Below, piece after piece: positions 46,141 through 56,657 of a stretch of 64,000 nucleotides of DNA. The notes beneath the pieces were generated by a model. It was not told where the DNA came from. It worked only from the letters and a program-made list of their open reading frames with translations, and ran no database searches. The number at the start of each line of letters is the position of its first letter. Within the stretch, counting starts at the first letter, position 1. The DNA comes from an uncultured Granulosicoccaceae bacterium (GTDB lineage Bacteria > Pseudomonadota > Gammaproteobacteria > Granulosicoccales > Granulosicoccaceae). Made by a program: the position numbers and the translations under genes. The stretch lies in assembly GCA_938041955.1 (NCBI GenBank), contig CALISD010000007.1, forward strand, positions 91,841 through 155,840, in the 5' to 3' direction.

Positions 46141-48738
46141 ATGCAAGAAACCTACAATTTCCAGGCGGTCGAAAAGTCTGCGCAAGATTACTGGAATAGC
46201 AACCAGTGTTTCGAGGTGACTGAGGATCCTGCTCGCGAGAAGTACTACTGTCTGTCGATGTTCCCGTACCCCAGTGGCAAGCTGCACATGGGCCACGTGC
46301 GCAATTACAGCATTGGCGATGTTATTTCGCGCTATCAGCGAATGCTTGGCAAAAACGTTCTGCAACCGATGGGTTGGGATGCTTTTGGCCTGCCGGCCGA
46401 AAACGCTGCGATCAAAAATAAAGTCCCTGCCGCAGCATGGACCTACGAAAATATCGCTTACATGAAGCAGCAATTGCAAAGTCTGGGCTTTGCTTACGAC
46501 TGGTCGCGTGAACTCGCTACCTGTACACCAGAGTATTACCGCTGGGAGCAGTGGTTTTTCACCGAGTTGGTAAAGCGAGATCTGGCTTATAAAAAAATGG
46601 CGGTCGTCAACTGGGATCCGGTAGAGCAAACTGTTCTCGCTAATGAGCAAGTGGTAGATGGTCGTGGTTGGCGCTCTGGTGCGTTAGTGGAGCGTCGTGA
46701 AATACCGCAGTGGTTTATCAGAATTACCGCTTACGCCGAGGAATTGCTGGACGATATTGACAAGCTGGATGGCTGGCCTGATTCAGTGCGCACAATGCAA
46801 CGGCATTGGATTGGGCGCTCCGAAGGTGTTGAGTTCTCGTTTGATGTTGAAAATGGCAGTAAGCTGGCTGTGTATACCACGCGCCCCGACACCCTGATGG
46901 GCGTTACTTACGCCGCTGTTGCCGCTGAACACCCACTGGCTAAAGAAGCCGCTGAAGGTAATCCTGAGTTGGCGGTATTTCTCGAAGAGTGCAAGCGCAC
47001 TGATACTTCAGAAGCAAGCATGGAGACCATGGAAAAGAAAGGCATGCCGTTAGGCATTTCTTTAATTCATCCTTTGTCGGGAGACAAGGTTCCTTTGTGG
47101 GTCGCAAACTTTGTACTGATGGGTTACGGCACCGGCGCTGTGATGGCAGTGCCCGCGCATGACCAGCGTGACTGGGAGTTTGCAGAAAAATACAACATTG
47201 AAAAACGTGTGGTGATATGCGACTCGGAAAATGCACCTGCAGATATCAGTGAAAGTGCTTACGTGGCGCACGGGGTGTTGTGCAATTCGCACGAATTTGA
47301 TGGCCTTGACTTCGATGCTGCGTTTGATCGAATTTGCGGTGCCCTTGAAAGCAAGGCTGATGGTCAGCGTAAGACCAACTACCGGTTGCGTGACTGGGGA
47401 GTTTCCAGGCAGCGCTACTGGGGGTGTCCGATCCCGATGGTGTATGACAAAGATGATCAGGTATTTCCAGCTGAGGCTGAAGATCTTCCTGTAGTGTTGC
47501 CGGAAAATGTTGAGTTTTCCGGTGTCACGTCACCGATAAAATCTGATCCGGCTTTTTATGAAACCACAGTGCCTGGCACTGATGAGCCTGGTACCAGAGA
47601 AACAGATACTTTTGATACGTTCTTTGAGTCTTCCTGGTATTACGCGCGTTACTGTTGCCCCGATGCCAACAGCATGCTTGATGAGCGTGCTAACTACTGG
47701 CTTCCGGTAGATCAGTATATTGGTGGAATAGAGCACGCGGTAATGCACTTGTTGTATGCGCGCTTTTTCCACAAACTGATGCGTGATGTTGGCTTGGTCA
47801 CTTCTGACGAGCCTTTTACCCGATTGCTGACACAGGGCATGGTGGTGGCGGAAACCTACTTCACAGATGATCAGGGCCGGCGTGAATATGTTACCCCTGC
47901 GGAAGTTGATGTTGAGCGAGATGCCAAGGGTAAAATTGTTGCGGCCAAGCGTAAAACGGATGCATCTGAAGTTACCGTCGGCGGTATGCAAAAGATGTCG
48001 AAATCTCTTGGCAATGGCGCTGATCCACAAGAGATGATAGATCGCTACGGTGCAGATACCGTTAGATTGTTTTCTATGTTTGCAGCGCCGCCGGATCAGT
48101 CACTTGAATGGAACGATGCAGGTGTTGAGGGTGCCAGTCGTTTTATCAAAAGGTTTTACAACATTAGCCGTGATCTTATTGACGGCGGTGTTCCAGAGCA
48201 GAAAATGTCTGCAAGTCTCGCTGCAGACTTAAATGAAGCACAACGCGCGCTGCGGCTTAAGACTCATCAAACAATCAAAAAGGTCAGTGACGATATGCAT
48301 CGTCGCTATACTTTTAATACTGCCATAGCGGCTGTCATGGAGTTGCTGAACGACGTTAATCGTTTCAAGGCAGAAACAGATCTTGATAGGGCTGTTCTTT
48401 GTGAAGCTGTTGAATCTGCGACCTTGATGCTGGCGCCGGTAACTCCGCATGTGTGTCATGAAATCTGGAAAAGTCTGAACGCAAGTGATGCGACACCTGT
48501 GGTTGATGCCAGTTGGCCGAAGGTTGATGAGTCTGCTTTGGTTCAGAATGAGATCGAAATGGTGGTGCAGGTAAATGGTAAATTGCGCAGCAAGATCACA
48601 GTGGCAAGCGATGCCGATAAGGCGACGTGTGAGTCTATGGCACTTGCAGATGAAAATGTTCAGCGTCACACTGAAGGTAAGACGGTAAGAAAGGTGATTG
48701 TCGTGCCAAACAAAATTGTCAATATCGTGGTGTCGTGA
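46141..48738 (+). CDS. leuS: Leucyl-tRNA synthetase
   Basis: This 865-residue class I synthetase charges tRNA-Leu with leucine. The HIGH-type motif is HMGH at residues 49-52, and the second signature KMSKSLGNG is near residue 619. The CP1 editing domain lies between them and includes [21 protein letters not shown]. The C-terminal domain ends [15 protein letters not shown]. Length matches bacterial LeuRS. The stop codon overlaps the lptE start, the usual arrangement in gammaproteobacteria. Confidence 0.97.
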   Translation: MQETYNFQAVEKSAQDYWNSNQCFEVTEDPAREKYYCLSMFPYPSGKLHMGHVRNYSIGDVISRYQRMLGKNVLQPMGWDAFGLPAENAAIKNKVPAAAWTYENIAYMKQQLQSLGFAYDWSRELATCTPEYYRWEQWFFTELVKRDLAYKKMAVVNWDPVEQTVLANEQVVDGRGWRSGALVERREIPQWFIRITAYAEELLDDIDKLDGWPDSVRTMQRHWIGRSEGVEFSFDVENGSKLAVYTTRPDTLMGVTYAAVAAEHPLAKEAAEGNPELAVFLEECKRTDTSEASMETMEKKGMPLGISLIHPLSGDKVPLWVANFVLMGYGTGAVMAVPAHDQRDWEFAEKYNIEKRVVICDSENAPADISESAYVAHGVLCNSHEFDGLDFDAAFDRICGALESKADGQRKTNYRLRDWGVSRQRYWGCPIPMVYDKDDQVFPAEAEDLPVVLPENVEFSGVTSPIKSDPAFYETTVPGTDEPGTRETDTFDTFFESSWYYARYCCPDANSMLDERANYWLPVDQYIGGIEHAVMHLLYARFFHKLMRDVGLVTSDEPFTRLLTQGMVVAETYFTDDQGRREYVTPAEVDVERDAKGKIVAAKRKTDASEVTVGGMQKMSKSLGNGADPQEMIDRYGADTVRLFSMFAAPPDQSLEWNDAGVEGASRFIKRFYNISRDLIDGGVPEQKMSASLAADLNEAQRALRLKTHQTIKKVSDDMHRRYTFNTAIAAVMELLNDVNRFKAETDLDRAVLCEAVESATLMLAPVTPHVCHEIWKSLNASDATPVVDASWPKVDESALVQNEIEMVVQVNGKLRSKITVASDADKATCESMALADENVQRHTEGKTVRKVIVVPNKIVNIVVS

Positions 48739-49268
48739 TGAGGCGTCGATCGGCAAATGCGTTATTGCTAGCATTAGTCACCGCAACGCTTGTGAGTGCT
48801 TGTGGTTTCAACCTTCGCGGTAGTGGCCGGCAGTCCGGCAGCCAATTTGTCGGGCAAATCTTCGTTGAAGGTGAGGGCAGTGTGCTGCGTTCATTGCGCA
48901 ATGCTCTCACCGCGCAGGAAGTTCAGTTTGCTGCATTTCGCAAAGATGCTGATACGCTCGTGATAATCAACGGCGAAGTGTTATCTCGCCGGGTTGCCTC
49001 GATCAGTGCATCGGGGCGTGTCAGTGAATACGAGTTACTGCACTCAATCGATTTATTGACTCTGAGATCAAGTGATGGGGTCAAGGCCGGGGAAATGACC
49101 CCGGAAGACTCCGATAAACAGCCCCAGACAGTCTCTGTAATTCGTGATTACACCTATGACCAGACTGATGTACTGGCCAAAGATGATGAAGAGCGTATCT
49201 TGCGAGCTGAAATGAGTGATGAATTAGTTCGTCATCTGGTGTTGAGAATATTCGCCGGTTCAATGTAA
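48738..49268 (+). CDS. lptE: LPS-assembly lipoprotein LptE
   Basis: This 176-residue outer-membrane lipoprotein plugs the LptD barrel during LPS insertion. The signal peptide ends at the lipobox LVSACGFNLRGSG, the typical start of mature LptE, and the body has ASGRVSEYELLHSIDL. The ATG at 48738 overlaps the leuS stop by 1 bp (TGATG); a GTG one codon earlier is the alternative. The holA gene that often follows is absent here. Confidence 0.92.
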   Translation: MRRRSANALLLALVTATLVSACGFNLRGSGRQSGSQFVGQIFVEGEGSVLRSLRNALTAQEVQFAAFRKDADTLVIINGEVLSRRVASISASGRVSEYELLHSIDLLTLRSSDGVKAGEMTPEDSDKQPQTVSVIRDYTYDQTDVLAKDDEERILRAEMSDELVRHLVLRIFAGSM

Positions 49269-49473
49269 ACTCACACTGTTGTGTAGGGTGTGTATGTCCT
49301 GAGTAATTGGGCCGGAATAACTCATGTGTCGAAGACAGACTCCTCGATACATTGAGATGAACCACTGACACAGTCCAAATTTATTCCTGAGTTGTCGTCA
49401 TCGTTTGTACGCTTCGTACATGACGCTCAGTTTCCCGTTCATCGCTGTTTATCATAGTGTGCAGAGTTTCAGG

Positions 49474-50745
49474 ATGAGTGGTCAAAGCAAGCAGCGAATC
49501 ACCAGAATCAGTGAAATTCTGTACAGCGCTGCGAAACAAACCCGTGTGCTGAGTCATCTCGGTTGGCACAGTAGCGTGCGTGACGGATTCTTTGACTCCA
49601 ATGCTAAAGAGTTACCGGTAGTCGAGTATCCGGCGTTTAATGCCAGCCCGGTGCTTGATCAGATTGCAGAAGCCCGCCGTCTGATGCAAGGCTCCGCTAT
49701 AGACGAATGGCTTGAGCGCCAGGCCGGTGCATTGCACAACAGTGCGAGTATGCTGCTGAGCTGTGGAACCCCGGCGTTCTTTGATTACTCACGTCAGTTG
49801 TATGGCGCACCGGACGATCTGCTGATTGACGGGCGCAGTACCTCGCTAACGCTTGCCCGGGATTTTGAAAAAAAACTGGTCAGTCTGAATGGCTTTGATC
49901 AAACGCTATTGCCTGAGCAGGAGGTAAGCAGTGAAAAGATGGCCGCGAGTATCGAGACAGCGGTAGTTGATTTGTTTGCTGATGATGCGCCGGTGGTCAG
50001 TGTCGTTGATGAGCTTTCCGCCAATGCACTGGCAGGCGCTGAGCGAATTCGCATTCGCCGTGACGCGCAATTTAACGATAAGGATATTGCGCAGTTAATT
50101 CATCACGAAGCGGGCATTCATGTGGCTACGTCGCTAAACGGAAAAAGTCAGCACAATCTACCGATTCTGGCTGCGAGTCACGCCGGTACCACTCGCACCC
50201 AGGAAGGTTTGGCAGTGTTTGCCGAGTTTATTACAGGCTCGATGGATCTTGATCGGCTTAGGCGTCTGTCAGATCGAACCGTTGCGATAAAAATGGCCGC
50301 TGATGGTGCGGACTTCCTTCAGGTCTATGACTATTTTCTTGGGCGAACCGGTGTTGAATTACAGGCCTTCGAAAACACCCGACGGGTGTTTCGAGGTGGC
50401 GTAATGAGTGGTGGGGCACCGTTTACCAAAGACATTGTGTATCTGGATGGACTGATTCGTGTACATAACTTCCTTCGGACGTTGGTGGCCAATGGTCGTG
50501 CCGATTGTTTGTTGTTGCTGTTCTGCGGCAAACTTGATTTGGAAGATATACCGGTACTCTGTGAGCTCTCTCAAATGGGGTTGTGTCAGCGACCAATATA
50601 TTTGCCGAACTGGGCCAGTGATATGCGTTTTCTGTTAAGTTATCTGGCTTACTCCGCTTTTTTGAATACCATTGATCTTAAAACGGTCAGCACGCATTAT
50701 GAAGAGTTGCTTCGTAATGCGCCTCTTGTTGAAATGGGTAGTTAA
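49474..50745 (+). CDS. QEGLA-motif (DUF1704) putative metallopeptidase
   Basis: This protein of about 423 residues belongs to the family labelled flavohemoglobin expression-modulating QEGLA motif protein (DUF1704). The zinc motif HExxxH is visible as IHHEAGIHVAT near residue 210, and TRTQEGLAVFAEFITG follows about 30 residues later. The same family contains the eukaryotic tubulin-detyrosinating peptidases (MATCAP), so a carboxypeptidase-like function is reasonable. The frame opens at 49405; MSGQSKQRITRISEIL at 49474 is a more natural start. A SNF2 helicase and a RimK-type ligase follow. Confidence 0.85.
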   Translation: MSGQSKQRITRISEILYSAAKQTRVLSHLGWHSSVRDGFFDSNAKELPVVEYPAFNASPVLDQIAEARRLMQGSAIDEWLERQAGALHNSASMLLSCGTPAFFDYSRQLYGAPDDLLIDGRSTSLTLARDFEKKLVSLNGFDQTLLPEQEVSSEKMAASIETAVVDLFADDAPVVSVVDELSANALAGAERIRIRRDAQFNDKDIAQLIHHEAGIHVATSLNGKSQHNLPILAASHAGTTRTQEGLAVFAEFITGSMDLDRLRRLSDRTVAIKMAADGADFLQVYDYFLGRTGVELQAFENTRRVFRGGVMSGGAPFTKDIVYLDGLIRVHNFLRTLVANGRADCLLLLFCGKLDLEDIPVLCELSQMGLCQRPIYLPNWASDMRFLLSYLAYSAFLNTIDLKTVSTHYEELLRNAPLVEMGS

Positions 50746-50764
50746 TTATCTTTTTGTTTAATAA

Positions 50765-53700
50765 ATGAATTCTGTTAATCCACATAATCCAGCGGCGTCC
50801 CCCGCACAGGTATCAGAGGCATCTGTATCCGAACCTTCTGCCTCGGAGTCAATGTCACCTGCACCGCCAGCTCGGGAAGTGAAGCCTAATCCGTTCGGCA
50901 AGCCGGATATTCTGCGCGCCTGTGAAATTGAGTTTGATGATGCAACCCGGATGCGTGCGCTTGAATATGCAGAATCCGGACTTGTACATGAGCTTGAGTT
51001 CAACGGTGTCAAGACACTAACAGCCACCGTGAAAAGTGCTGAAGAGCAAAGCTATGAGCTCAAGGTAGACATTACCCGTGGCCGGGAGAACCTGAGCCTG
51101 CGTGGTATTTGCAATTGTCCGGTGCGGATAAACTGCAAGCACGTCGGTGCGGCCCTCTTTGCCTGGCTTGATAGCGAAGAAAACCCGACCGGAAGCACAG
51201 ACTCTGTAGAGATCTGGCACACAGCACTGAACAATCAAACAGAGCAGGAAGACCAGTCCTTATCGTTGGACCCGGTGGTGGTTTTATACCGCATCCGACA
51301 GCTCAGAATGAAGCAAGACGTGCGCTATTCAGTGGCAGCCTTCTCAGCGCGCAAGTTAAGAAGTGGCGGGCTTGGAAAGTCATCTCCGTTGCCGCTTGAT
51401 CGACGACACTTTGACGCGTCAGATCTGACCAGCCGCGATGCGCGTATCTGCAATGCGCTTATTGGTTTAAAAGACAGCCCATCCGGCTTGCACCTTAGTG
51501 GTGAGCACGGTTACATGGTGTTCCGCTGGATGATTGAAAGCGGATCGTGCTACTTCGAGGCATTTGACAGTAAGCCATTACGTATTGATGTTAATCGAAG
51601 CATCAGTGCAGAGTGGCAGAATACTAAAGATGATCTTCGCACTCTTAAAATGTCTTTGACCGGCAGCGATGATGAATTTGTTTGTTTGCCCACTCAGCCA
51701 CCATGGTATGTGATTCGTGAAACGGCTCGCTGTGGTGTGATTGACACAGATGTACCGCCACGTTTTCTGGCCTGTGTGCCATACCTGCCACCAGTCGCAG
51801 AAGCCGACGCGATGCGTATCTCGGAGCTAATGGTCGAGTCACTCGAAACAGTTGATCTGCCTTTGCCGGCAAAGATTGATATTCGTCAGATAGCCGGTGT
51901 TAAGCCACGCGGTGTGGTGATATTAACCGCACGTAAAGAGAGCGGCAGCACCCACCGGTATGCAGAAATACTGGTCGATTATGACGGTGCACGATTACCG
52001 CACATGATGGCGATCGATGGTGAAAAAGAATTTTTACATCGCCAGGCAGATGGTGAATTTGTACGTGTGATCAGAATGGCAGAAGACGAGCTATCGTTGA
52101 TCAACGAGCTAACCGGCTCTAATTTACCGGAGTGGGTTACTACGCGGCAGCAAAGCGGCAGCATCATTTTGAACGTTGAGGCAAAAACGTCGCGTGACAT
52201 GGTGCTGTGGCAGGATTTAATTGACGGTAAGCTCGCAGAGTTGCGTCAAAACGGTTGGATAGTAGAGCGTACACCGGAATTTGAGTTCCGTATTGTCACA
52301 TCGAAAGAGTGGCAGATGAATGTCGATCACTCACCTGCGAATAACTGGTTTGATCTTGATCTTAATTTTGTAATTGACGGTCAGGCAATTTCGTTAATAC
52401 CCGTATTGGCAAGTTTTGTTGAGCGAGTCGGACCGGATCTTCCGCGCTATCTTGAAGACCCTGACGCCTGCGCCACAGTTTGGCTCGATGAAGAAACTCT
52501 GATTGAGTTTCCTATCCACCACATCCGACCAGTGCTTGAAGTACTAATAGAGATGCATGACCACGATGATGGTAAATTGCGTTTCTCAGACCTGCAGGCA
52601 TCTGTGATCAGTGATATCGCTGAAGGAATTGAAGCGGTCGGCGAGGTAGAGCTTGATTGGGAAGTTTCTGGCAGATTGGGTGAGTTGCTACAGCGGATTA
52701 AAAACTTCAAAGGTATTGAAGATGTCCCTGTTCCAAGTACATTAACAGCTGATTTACGTGACTATCAGCGTGACGGACTTAACTGGCTGCAGTTTCTGCG
52801 TGAGTTCGGATTTGGCGGTATTCTGGCCGATGATATGGGTCTGGGTAAAACCGTTCAAGCCCTGGCTACGGTATTAGTGGAAAAGCAAAGTGGACGATCT
52901 CAGCATCCGTCGCTTGTGGTTGCCCCTACCAGTCTGATGGGCAACTGGCGTCGTGAGGCAGAAAAATTTGCGCCGGAGCTTAAAGTTGCAGTACTGCATG
53001 GTACTGAACGATCAGAGCATTTTGGGTCATTGCAGGAATTTGATCTGCTGCTGACCACTTATGCATTGCTCTCTCGGGATCAGGAAGTGCACGGTAACAC
53101 GCAGTATCACTATCTGATTTTAGATGAGGCTCAGGCGATTAAAAATCCTGCCACCAAGCAGGCCAGAGCAGTGTGTGCGGTGCAAGCGCAACATAAGTTA
53201 TGTTTGACGGGTACGCCGGTTGAAAATCATCTGGGTGAAGTATGGTCGCAATTCAGATTTTTGATGCCTGGCTTTTTTGGTGATCAAAAACAGTTCAATC
53301 GCACGTTTAGAAACCCGATAGAGAAAACCTCGGATAACCTGGCGTCGAAAGCGCTGACCAGCCGGCTAAAACCGTTTGTGCTGCGAAGAAGCAAAGACGC
53401 AGTGGCGTCAGAGTTGCCGGCAAAAACAGAAATCATTCATCGCGTCGCTCTGCATCCGGAACAGGCAGTTCTATACGAAGGTATCAGAGCGGCAATGGAA
53501 TCCCGGGTGCGACGTGCGCTCACTGAAAGTGGCTTGGCACAAAGCCACATCACGGTGCTTGATGCACTGCTGCGTCTGCGTCAGACCTGCCTTGATCCTC
53601 GTTTGGTCAAGTTACCTCATGCGCAGAACGTGAATGCGTCGGCCAAGCTCGATGCGCTAATGGAAATGCTGCCGAACTTTGTCGAGGAAGGGCGTCGAGT

Positions 53701-54142
53701 GTTGTTGTTCTCGCAATTCACAGAAATGCTTTCACTCATCGAAGATAAGATTGTTGAAGCTGGAATCAGTTACACCAAGCTGACTGGCAAAACTAAAAAA
53801 CGCGATGAAGTGGTTGATGAATTTCAGTCAGGCAAAAAATCGGTATTTTTGATCTCTCTAAAAGCCGGCGGTACCGGGTTGAACCTGACGGTGGCTGATA
53901 CCGTGATTCTATATGACCCGTGGTGGAACCCTGCTGTTGAAAATCAAGCGATTGACCGTGCTCACCGAATTGGGCAGGACAAACCGGTATTCGTGTATCG
54001 CATGATTACCGAGCAAACGGTTGAAGAAAAGATTGTCGAAATGCAGGAGCGCAAGCGACAGCTGGCCAATATCGTTGTAGAGAGTCAGGAACAAGGTCTG
54101 GGCAAGCTCGACACAGACGATATTCTGGATCTTTTCACTTAA
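50765..54142 (+). CDS. SWIM zinc-finger SNF2 family helicase
   Basis: This 1125-residue protein has a Pro/Ser/Ala-rich N-terminus and then a SWIM zinc finger (CNCPVRINCKHVGAALFAW, residues about 115-133). A long middle region leads to a SNF2/RapA-like ATPase. The helicase motifs are ADDMGLGKTVQALA near residue 688, DEAQAIKN near 788, LTGTPVENHLGEVWSQF, and the C-terminal lobe with KAGGTGLNLTVADTVI and DRAHRIGQ. Such proteins move along or remodel DNA-protein complexes. The partner is unknown. A structured repeat begins 8 bp after the stop. Confidence 0.92.
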   Translation: MNSVNPHNPAASPAQVSEASVSEPSASESMSPAPPAREVKPNPFGKPDILRACEIEFDDATRMRALEYAESGLVHELEFNGVKTLTATVKSAEEQSYELKVDITRGRENLSLRGICNCPVRINCKHVGAALFAWLDSEENPTGSTDSVEIWHTALNNQTEQEDQSLSLDPVVVLYRIRQLRMKQDVRYSVAAFSARKLRSGGLGKSSPLPLDRRHFDASDLTSRDARICNALIGLKDSPSGLHLSGEHGYMVFRWMIESGSCYFEAFDSKPLRIDVNRSISAEWQNTKDDLRTLKMSLTGSDDEFVCLPTQPPWYVIRETARCGVIDTDVPPRFLACVPYLPPVAEADAMRISELMVESLETVDLPLPAKIDIRQIAGVKPRGVVILTARKESGSTHRYAEILVDYDGARLPHMMAIDGEKEFLHRQADGEFVRVIRMAEDELSLINELTGSNLPEWVTTRQQSGSIILNVEAKTSRDMVLWQDLIDGKLAELRQNGWIVERTPEFEFRIVTSKEWQMNVDHSPANNWFDLDLNFVIDGQAISLIPVLASFVERVGPDLPRYLEDPDACATVWLDEETLIEFPIHHIRPVLEVLIEMHDHDDGKLRFSDLQASVISDIAEGIEAVGEVELDWEVSGRLGELLQRIKNFKGIEDVPVPSTLTADLRDYQRDGLNWLQFLREFGFGGILADDMGLGKTVQALATVLVEKQSGRSQHPSLVVAPTSLMGNWRREAEKFAPELKVAVLHGTERSEHFGSLQEFDLLLTTYALLSRDQEVHGNTQYHYLILDEAQAIKNPATKQARAVCAVQAQHKLCLTGTPVENHLGEVWSQFRFLMPGFFGDQKQFNRTFRNPIEKTSDNLASKALTSRLKPFVLRRSKDAVASELPAKTEIIHRVALHPEQAVLYEGIRAAMESRVRRALTESGLAQSHITVLDALLRLRQTCLDPRLVKLPHAQNVNASAKLDALMEMLPNFVEEGRRVLLFSQFTEMLSLIEDKIVEAGISYTKLTGKTKKRDEVVDEFQSGKKSVFLISLKAGGTGLNLTVADTVILYDPWWNPAVENQAIDRAHRIGQDKPVFVYRMITEQTVEEKIVEMQERKRQLANIVVESQEQGLGKLDTDDILDLFT

Positions 54143-54149
54143 CGTAGCG

Positions 54150-54287
54150 ATTCAGGGCGCAGCTGTCGTATCCACGGGCGTTGTCGTTCGTGCTCAAGTA
54201 CACCTGTATGTTGAGCGCGAACTCTAGCCCCTATTGAATGATGAGGCACGACACGCCAACTCTGAAAAGAAGACTGCAATAGCAGTC
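54150..54287. repeat. Structured intergenic repeat, copy 1 (uninterrupted)
   Basis: This 138 bp element starts just after the SNF2 gene and is shared with 63266-63561. It holds a 12 bp stem (54186-54197 against 54211-54222, all positions pairing with one G-U) and ends in the hairpin GACTGC-AATA-GCAGTC (54272-54287). CTAG at 54224-54227 is the empty site that carries a MITE in copy 2. Confidence 0.75.
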
Positions 54288-54334
54288 GAAAAAATGAATA
54301 TGATCATTCTTGCTGGTCAGTTACGCTTAAAGGA

Positions 54335-54361
54335 AATATGGTCTGCCATGCGGACCATATT
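54335..54361. terminator. Hairpin in the SNF2-RimK intergenic region
   Basis: AATATGGTC and GACCATATT form a perfect 9 bp stem around a 9-base loop. It lies between the repeat and the RimB-RimK gene. No T-run follows, so it may be a regulatory structure or factor-assisted terminator. Confidence 0.4.
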
Positions 54362-54515
54362 GCCGTTAAGGCCGCTCAAGTCCAATCATTTCAGCTGACG
54401 GAATTTGGACGTTGCATAAAAATACTTGCAACTATGTAACGAAGCTGGAAAAATCCACGACCCTACAAAGAACGCTGACCTGAAATAGTGCCTCAGCTTA
54501 GCCAGTGGATCGCAA

Positions 54516-55931
54516 ATGAATGACAATGCTTCGCGAGTAATCGCAGGCTCTGAAGAATGGTGTGCTTTCCCGGAGCTTGGGATTCCCGCTGTCAAAGCAC
54601 GGGTTGACTCCGGCGCACGCACATCGTCATTGCACGCGCTAAATATTCGGCCATTCACCAGAAATAACGCTCGCTGGGTATCATTTGAAGTACATCCGCT
54701 GCAAAACGAACGATCTACGGTGCTGCGTTGTGAGGCACAGGTGCTCGATCGTCGTACGGTTAAAAACAGTGGTGGTTTTTCAGAGAAACGCTATGTCATA
54801 AAAACCTGCTTCGGCTTAGGTGACGATCAATGGGATATAGAGCTTACTCTCGCCAATAGAGACAGTATGGGCTATCGAATGTTGATAGGACGCGAGGGCA
54901 TGGGTGGAAGGGTGTTGGTAGATCCGGCAGCCAGTTTTCTATTGGGTACGCGCAGTGAAGAAGAAATTTCTGCGATCTATGCAAAGCACGAAAATAAAAA
55001 TGATGGTTTACGCATAGGCTTGTTAGCGAGTAACCCCAAGCTCTACAGCAACCAGAGAATCCTGGAAGCCGGTAGAGAGCGTGGCCACGATATTCGTTTT
55101 TTTGATATTCGACAATGCTATATGAAGCTCGATGCGGAGGCCCCCGAGGTTCATACACGCGGTGGCATTATGTTGAACAACCTGGATGCTGTGATTCCTC
55201 GTATAAAGCCGTCAATAACGTTCTACGGTTGCGCGCTGACACGTCATTTTGAAAGCATTGGTATTCCCACATTAAATATTTCTCAGGCGATTAGTCGCTC
55301 ACGTGACAAGCTCTATTCGCTGCAGCTAGTCTTAAAAGAAGGATTAGATATCCCCATTAGTGGTTTCGCTTCATCACCTATGGATACGGATGAGTTGATT
55401 GAGATGGTGGGTGGTGCACCATTGATTGTGAAACTACTTGAAGGGACCCAGGGCAGGGGAGTTGTTCTGGCTGAGACTCCAAAGGCTGCCGAAAGTGTTA
55501 TTAATGCCTTCAAATCACTGAATGCTAACCTGCTGGTGCAACAGTACATCGAAGAAGCTGAGGGCAAGGATCTACGGCTGTTTGTTGTGGACGGTAAGGT
55601 GGTAGCCAGTATGCAGCGTGAAGCAGCGCCTGGTGAATTCCGTGCCAATATGCACCGAGGTGGTACAGCGATCAGCATTAAACCGACGCCTGAAGAGCGT
55701 AAAGTAGCAGTCCGCGCAGCTAAGGCAATGGGACTGGTGGTTGCGGGTGTGGATTTAATACGTTCAAAGAGTGGACCACTGCTTCTTGAAGTTAACTCGT
55801 CTCCAGGTCTTCAGGGTATAGAAGAAGCTACCGGGAAGGATATTGCAGGATCAATGATCTCGGCAGTCGAAAGAATGTGTGAGTGGAAGCGAGAGTTGAG
55901 CGTACCATCCACTGCTTCTATCGTTAGTTAG
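54516..55931 (+). CDS. rimK: RimB-RimK fusion: retropepsin-like domain plus ATP-grasp glutamate ligase
   Basis: This 471-residue protein has two parts. Residues about 10-150 form a RimB-like (DUF785, ATP-dependent zinc protease) domain with a retropepsin-type VDSGARTSS motif. Residues about 165-460 form a RimK-type ATP-grasp ligase, with [44 protein letters not shown] and a metal-binding [15 protein letters not shown]. RimK adds glutamates to the C-terminus of ribosomal protein S6 in E. coli. In other bacteria rimB and rimK are separate neighbours, so this chain may couple both activities. Confidence 0.85.
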   Translation: MNDNASRVIAGSEEWCAFPELGIPAVKARVDSGARTSSLHALNIRPFTRNNARWVSFEVHPLQNERSTVLRCEAQVLDRRTVKNSGGFSEKRYVIKTCFGLGDDQWDIELTLANRDSMGYRMLIGREGMGGRVLVDPAASFLLGTRSEEEISAIYAKHENKNDGLRIGLLASNPKLYSNQRILEAGRERGHDIRFFDIRQCYMKLDAEAPEVHTRGGIMLNNLDAVIPRIKPSITFYGCALTRHFESIGIPTLNISQAISRSRDKLYSLQLVLKEGLDIPISGFASSPMDTDELIEMVGGAPLIVKLLEGTQGRGVVLAETPKAAESVINAFKSLNANLLVQQYIEEAEGKDLRLFVVDGKVVASMQREAAPGEFRANMHRGGTAISIKPTPEERKVAVRAAKAMGLVVAGVDLIRSKSGPLLLEVNSSPGLQGIEEATGKDIAGSMISAVERMCEWKRELSVPSTASIVS

Positions 55932-55961
55932 GAGTGGTTTCCTCTGGCCCCGGTGTTCTCT

Positions 55962-56657
55962 TTACTTCCATGCAAATCTGGGTTGTCCAAAATGTGCTAC
56001 GCGTGTTGATCTGGCACACAGGGCGACTTCTTTAAATTGATAAATGATCGCCGCAGTTGGGCTGTAGATGGTGGTGCCGACGCTCGGCAGATAAATAGAC
56101 ATTACAGATTGATTGCCATCATGTTCTGCTGACGAGCTTATTTCAATGTCAGAGTCTGCACCCGCAGTGACTGCTGTGTCAGCGTCTTCCTTGCTTAAGC
56201 CCAGTTCAACGGATGCCAGTTCTCTTAACGGTATTTCATAAACCGCTGCTACTTCATCCGGATTGGCAACGAGGTCGTTGTGATCGTCGATCCACACCAC
56301 GATAGGCGTAATACAAAAGCCTGAGTGAGTGACGATGTCGTCGAGTTCACCGACAACATTTTCTCTTTTGGGCGACAGATGTAGTTCCTCGGATAACTCA
56401 CGAAGTGCGGCTTCGATAAGTGTTTCGCCTGCATCAACTTTGCCGCCGGGAAGGGCATATTGTCCCGCGTGTTTGCGTAGCTTGCTACTTCGTCTGGTCA
56501 AAAGCAGACAGGCTGATCCAGTGTTGCTGGAGCTTGATATGCCTAATACTACTGCGGCACGAGTCAGGCTTTTGTTTGGTTGCTGAATGCGATTGAACTG
56601 TTCGATGCGCTGCTCTACAGAATCGCGCAGCGTTTTGTTGTGTTCGAAATCCGGCAT
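55962..56657 (-). CDS. Nudix hydrolase, CoA-pyrophosphatase-like
   Basis: This 231-residue Nudix enzyme has the signature GGKVDAGETLIEAALRELSE continuing into EL, which supplies the Mg-binding glutamates. It is preceded by LRKHAGQYALPGG, a pattern common in NudL/CoA pyrophosphatases. It would cleave CoA or a related nucleotide diphosphate. It is convergent with the RimB-RimK gene. Confidence 0.88.
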   Translation of the reverse strand: MPDFEHNKTLRDSVEQRIEQFNRIQQPNKSLTRAAVVLGISSSSNTGSACLLLTRRSSKLRKHAGQYALPGGKVDAGETLIEAALRELSEELHLSPKRENVVGELDDIVTHSGFCITPIVVWIDDHNDLVANPDEVAAVYEIPLRELASVELGLSKEDADTAVTAGADSDIEISSSAEHDGNQSVMSIYLPSVGTTIYSPTAAIIYQFKEVALCARSTRVAHFGQPRFAWK

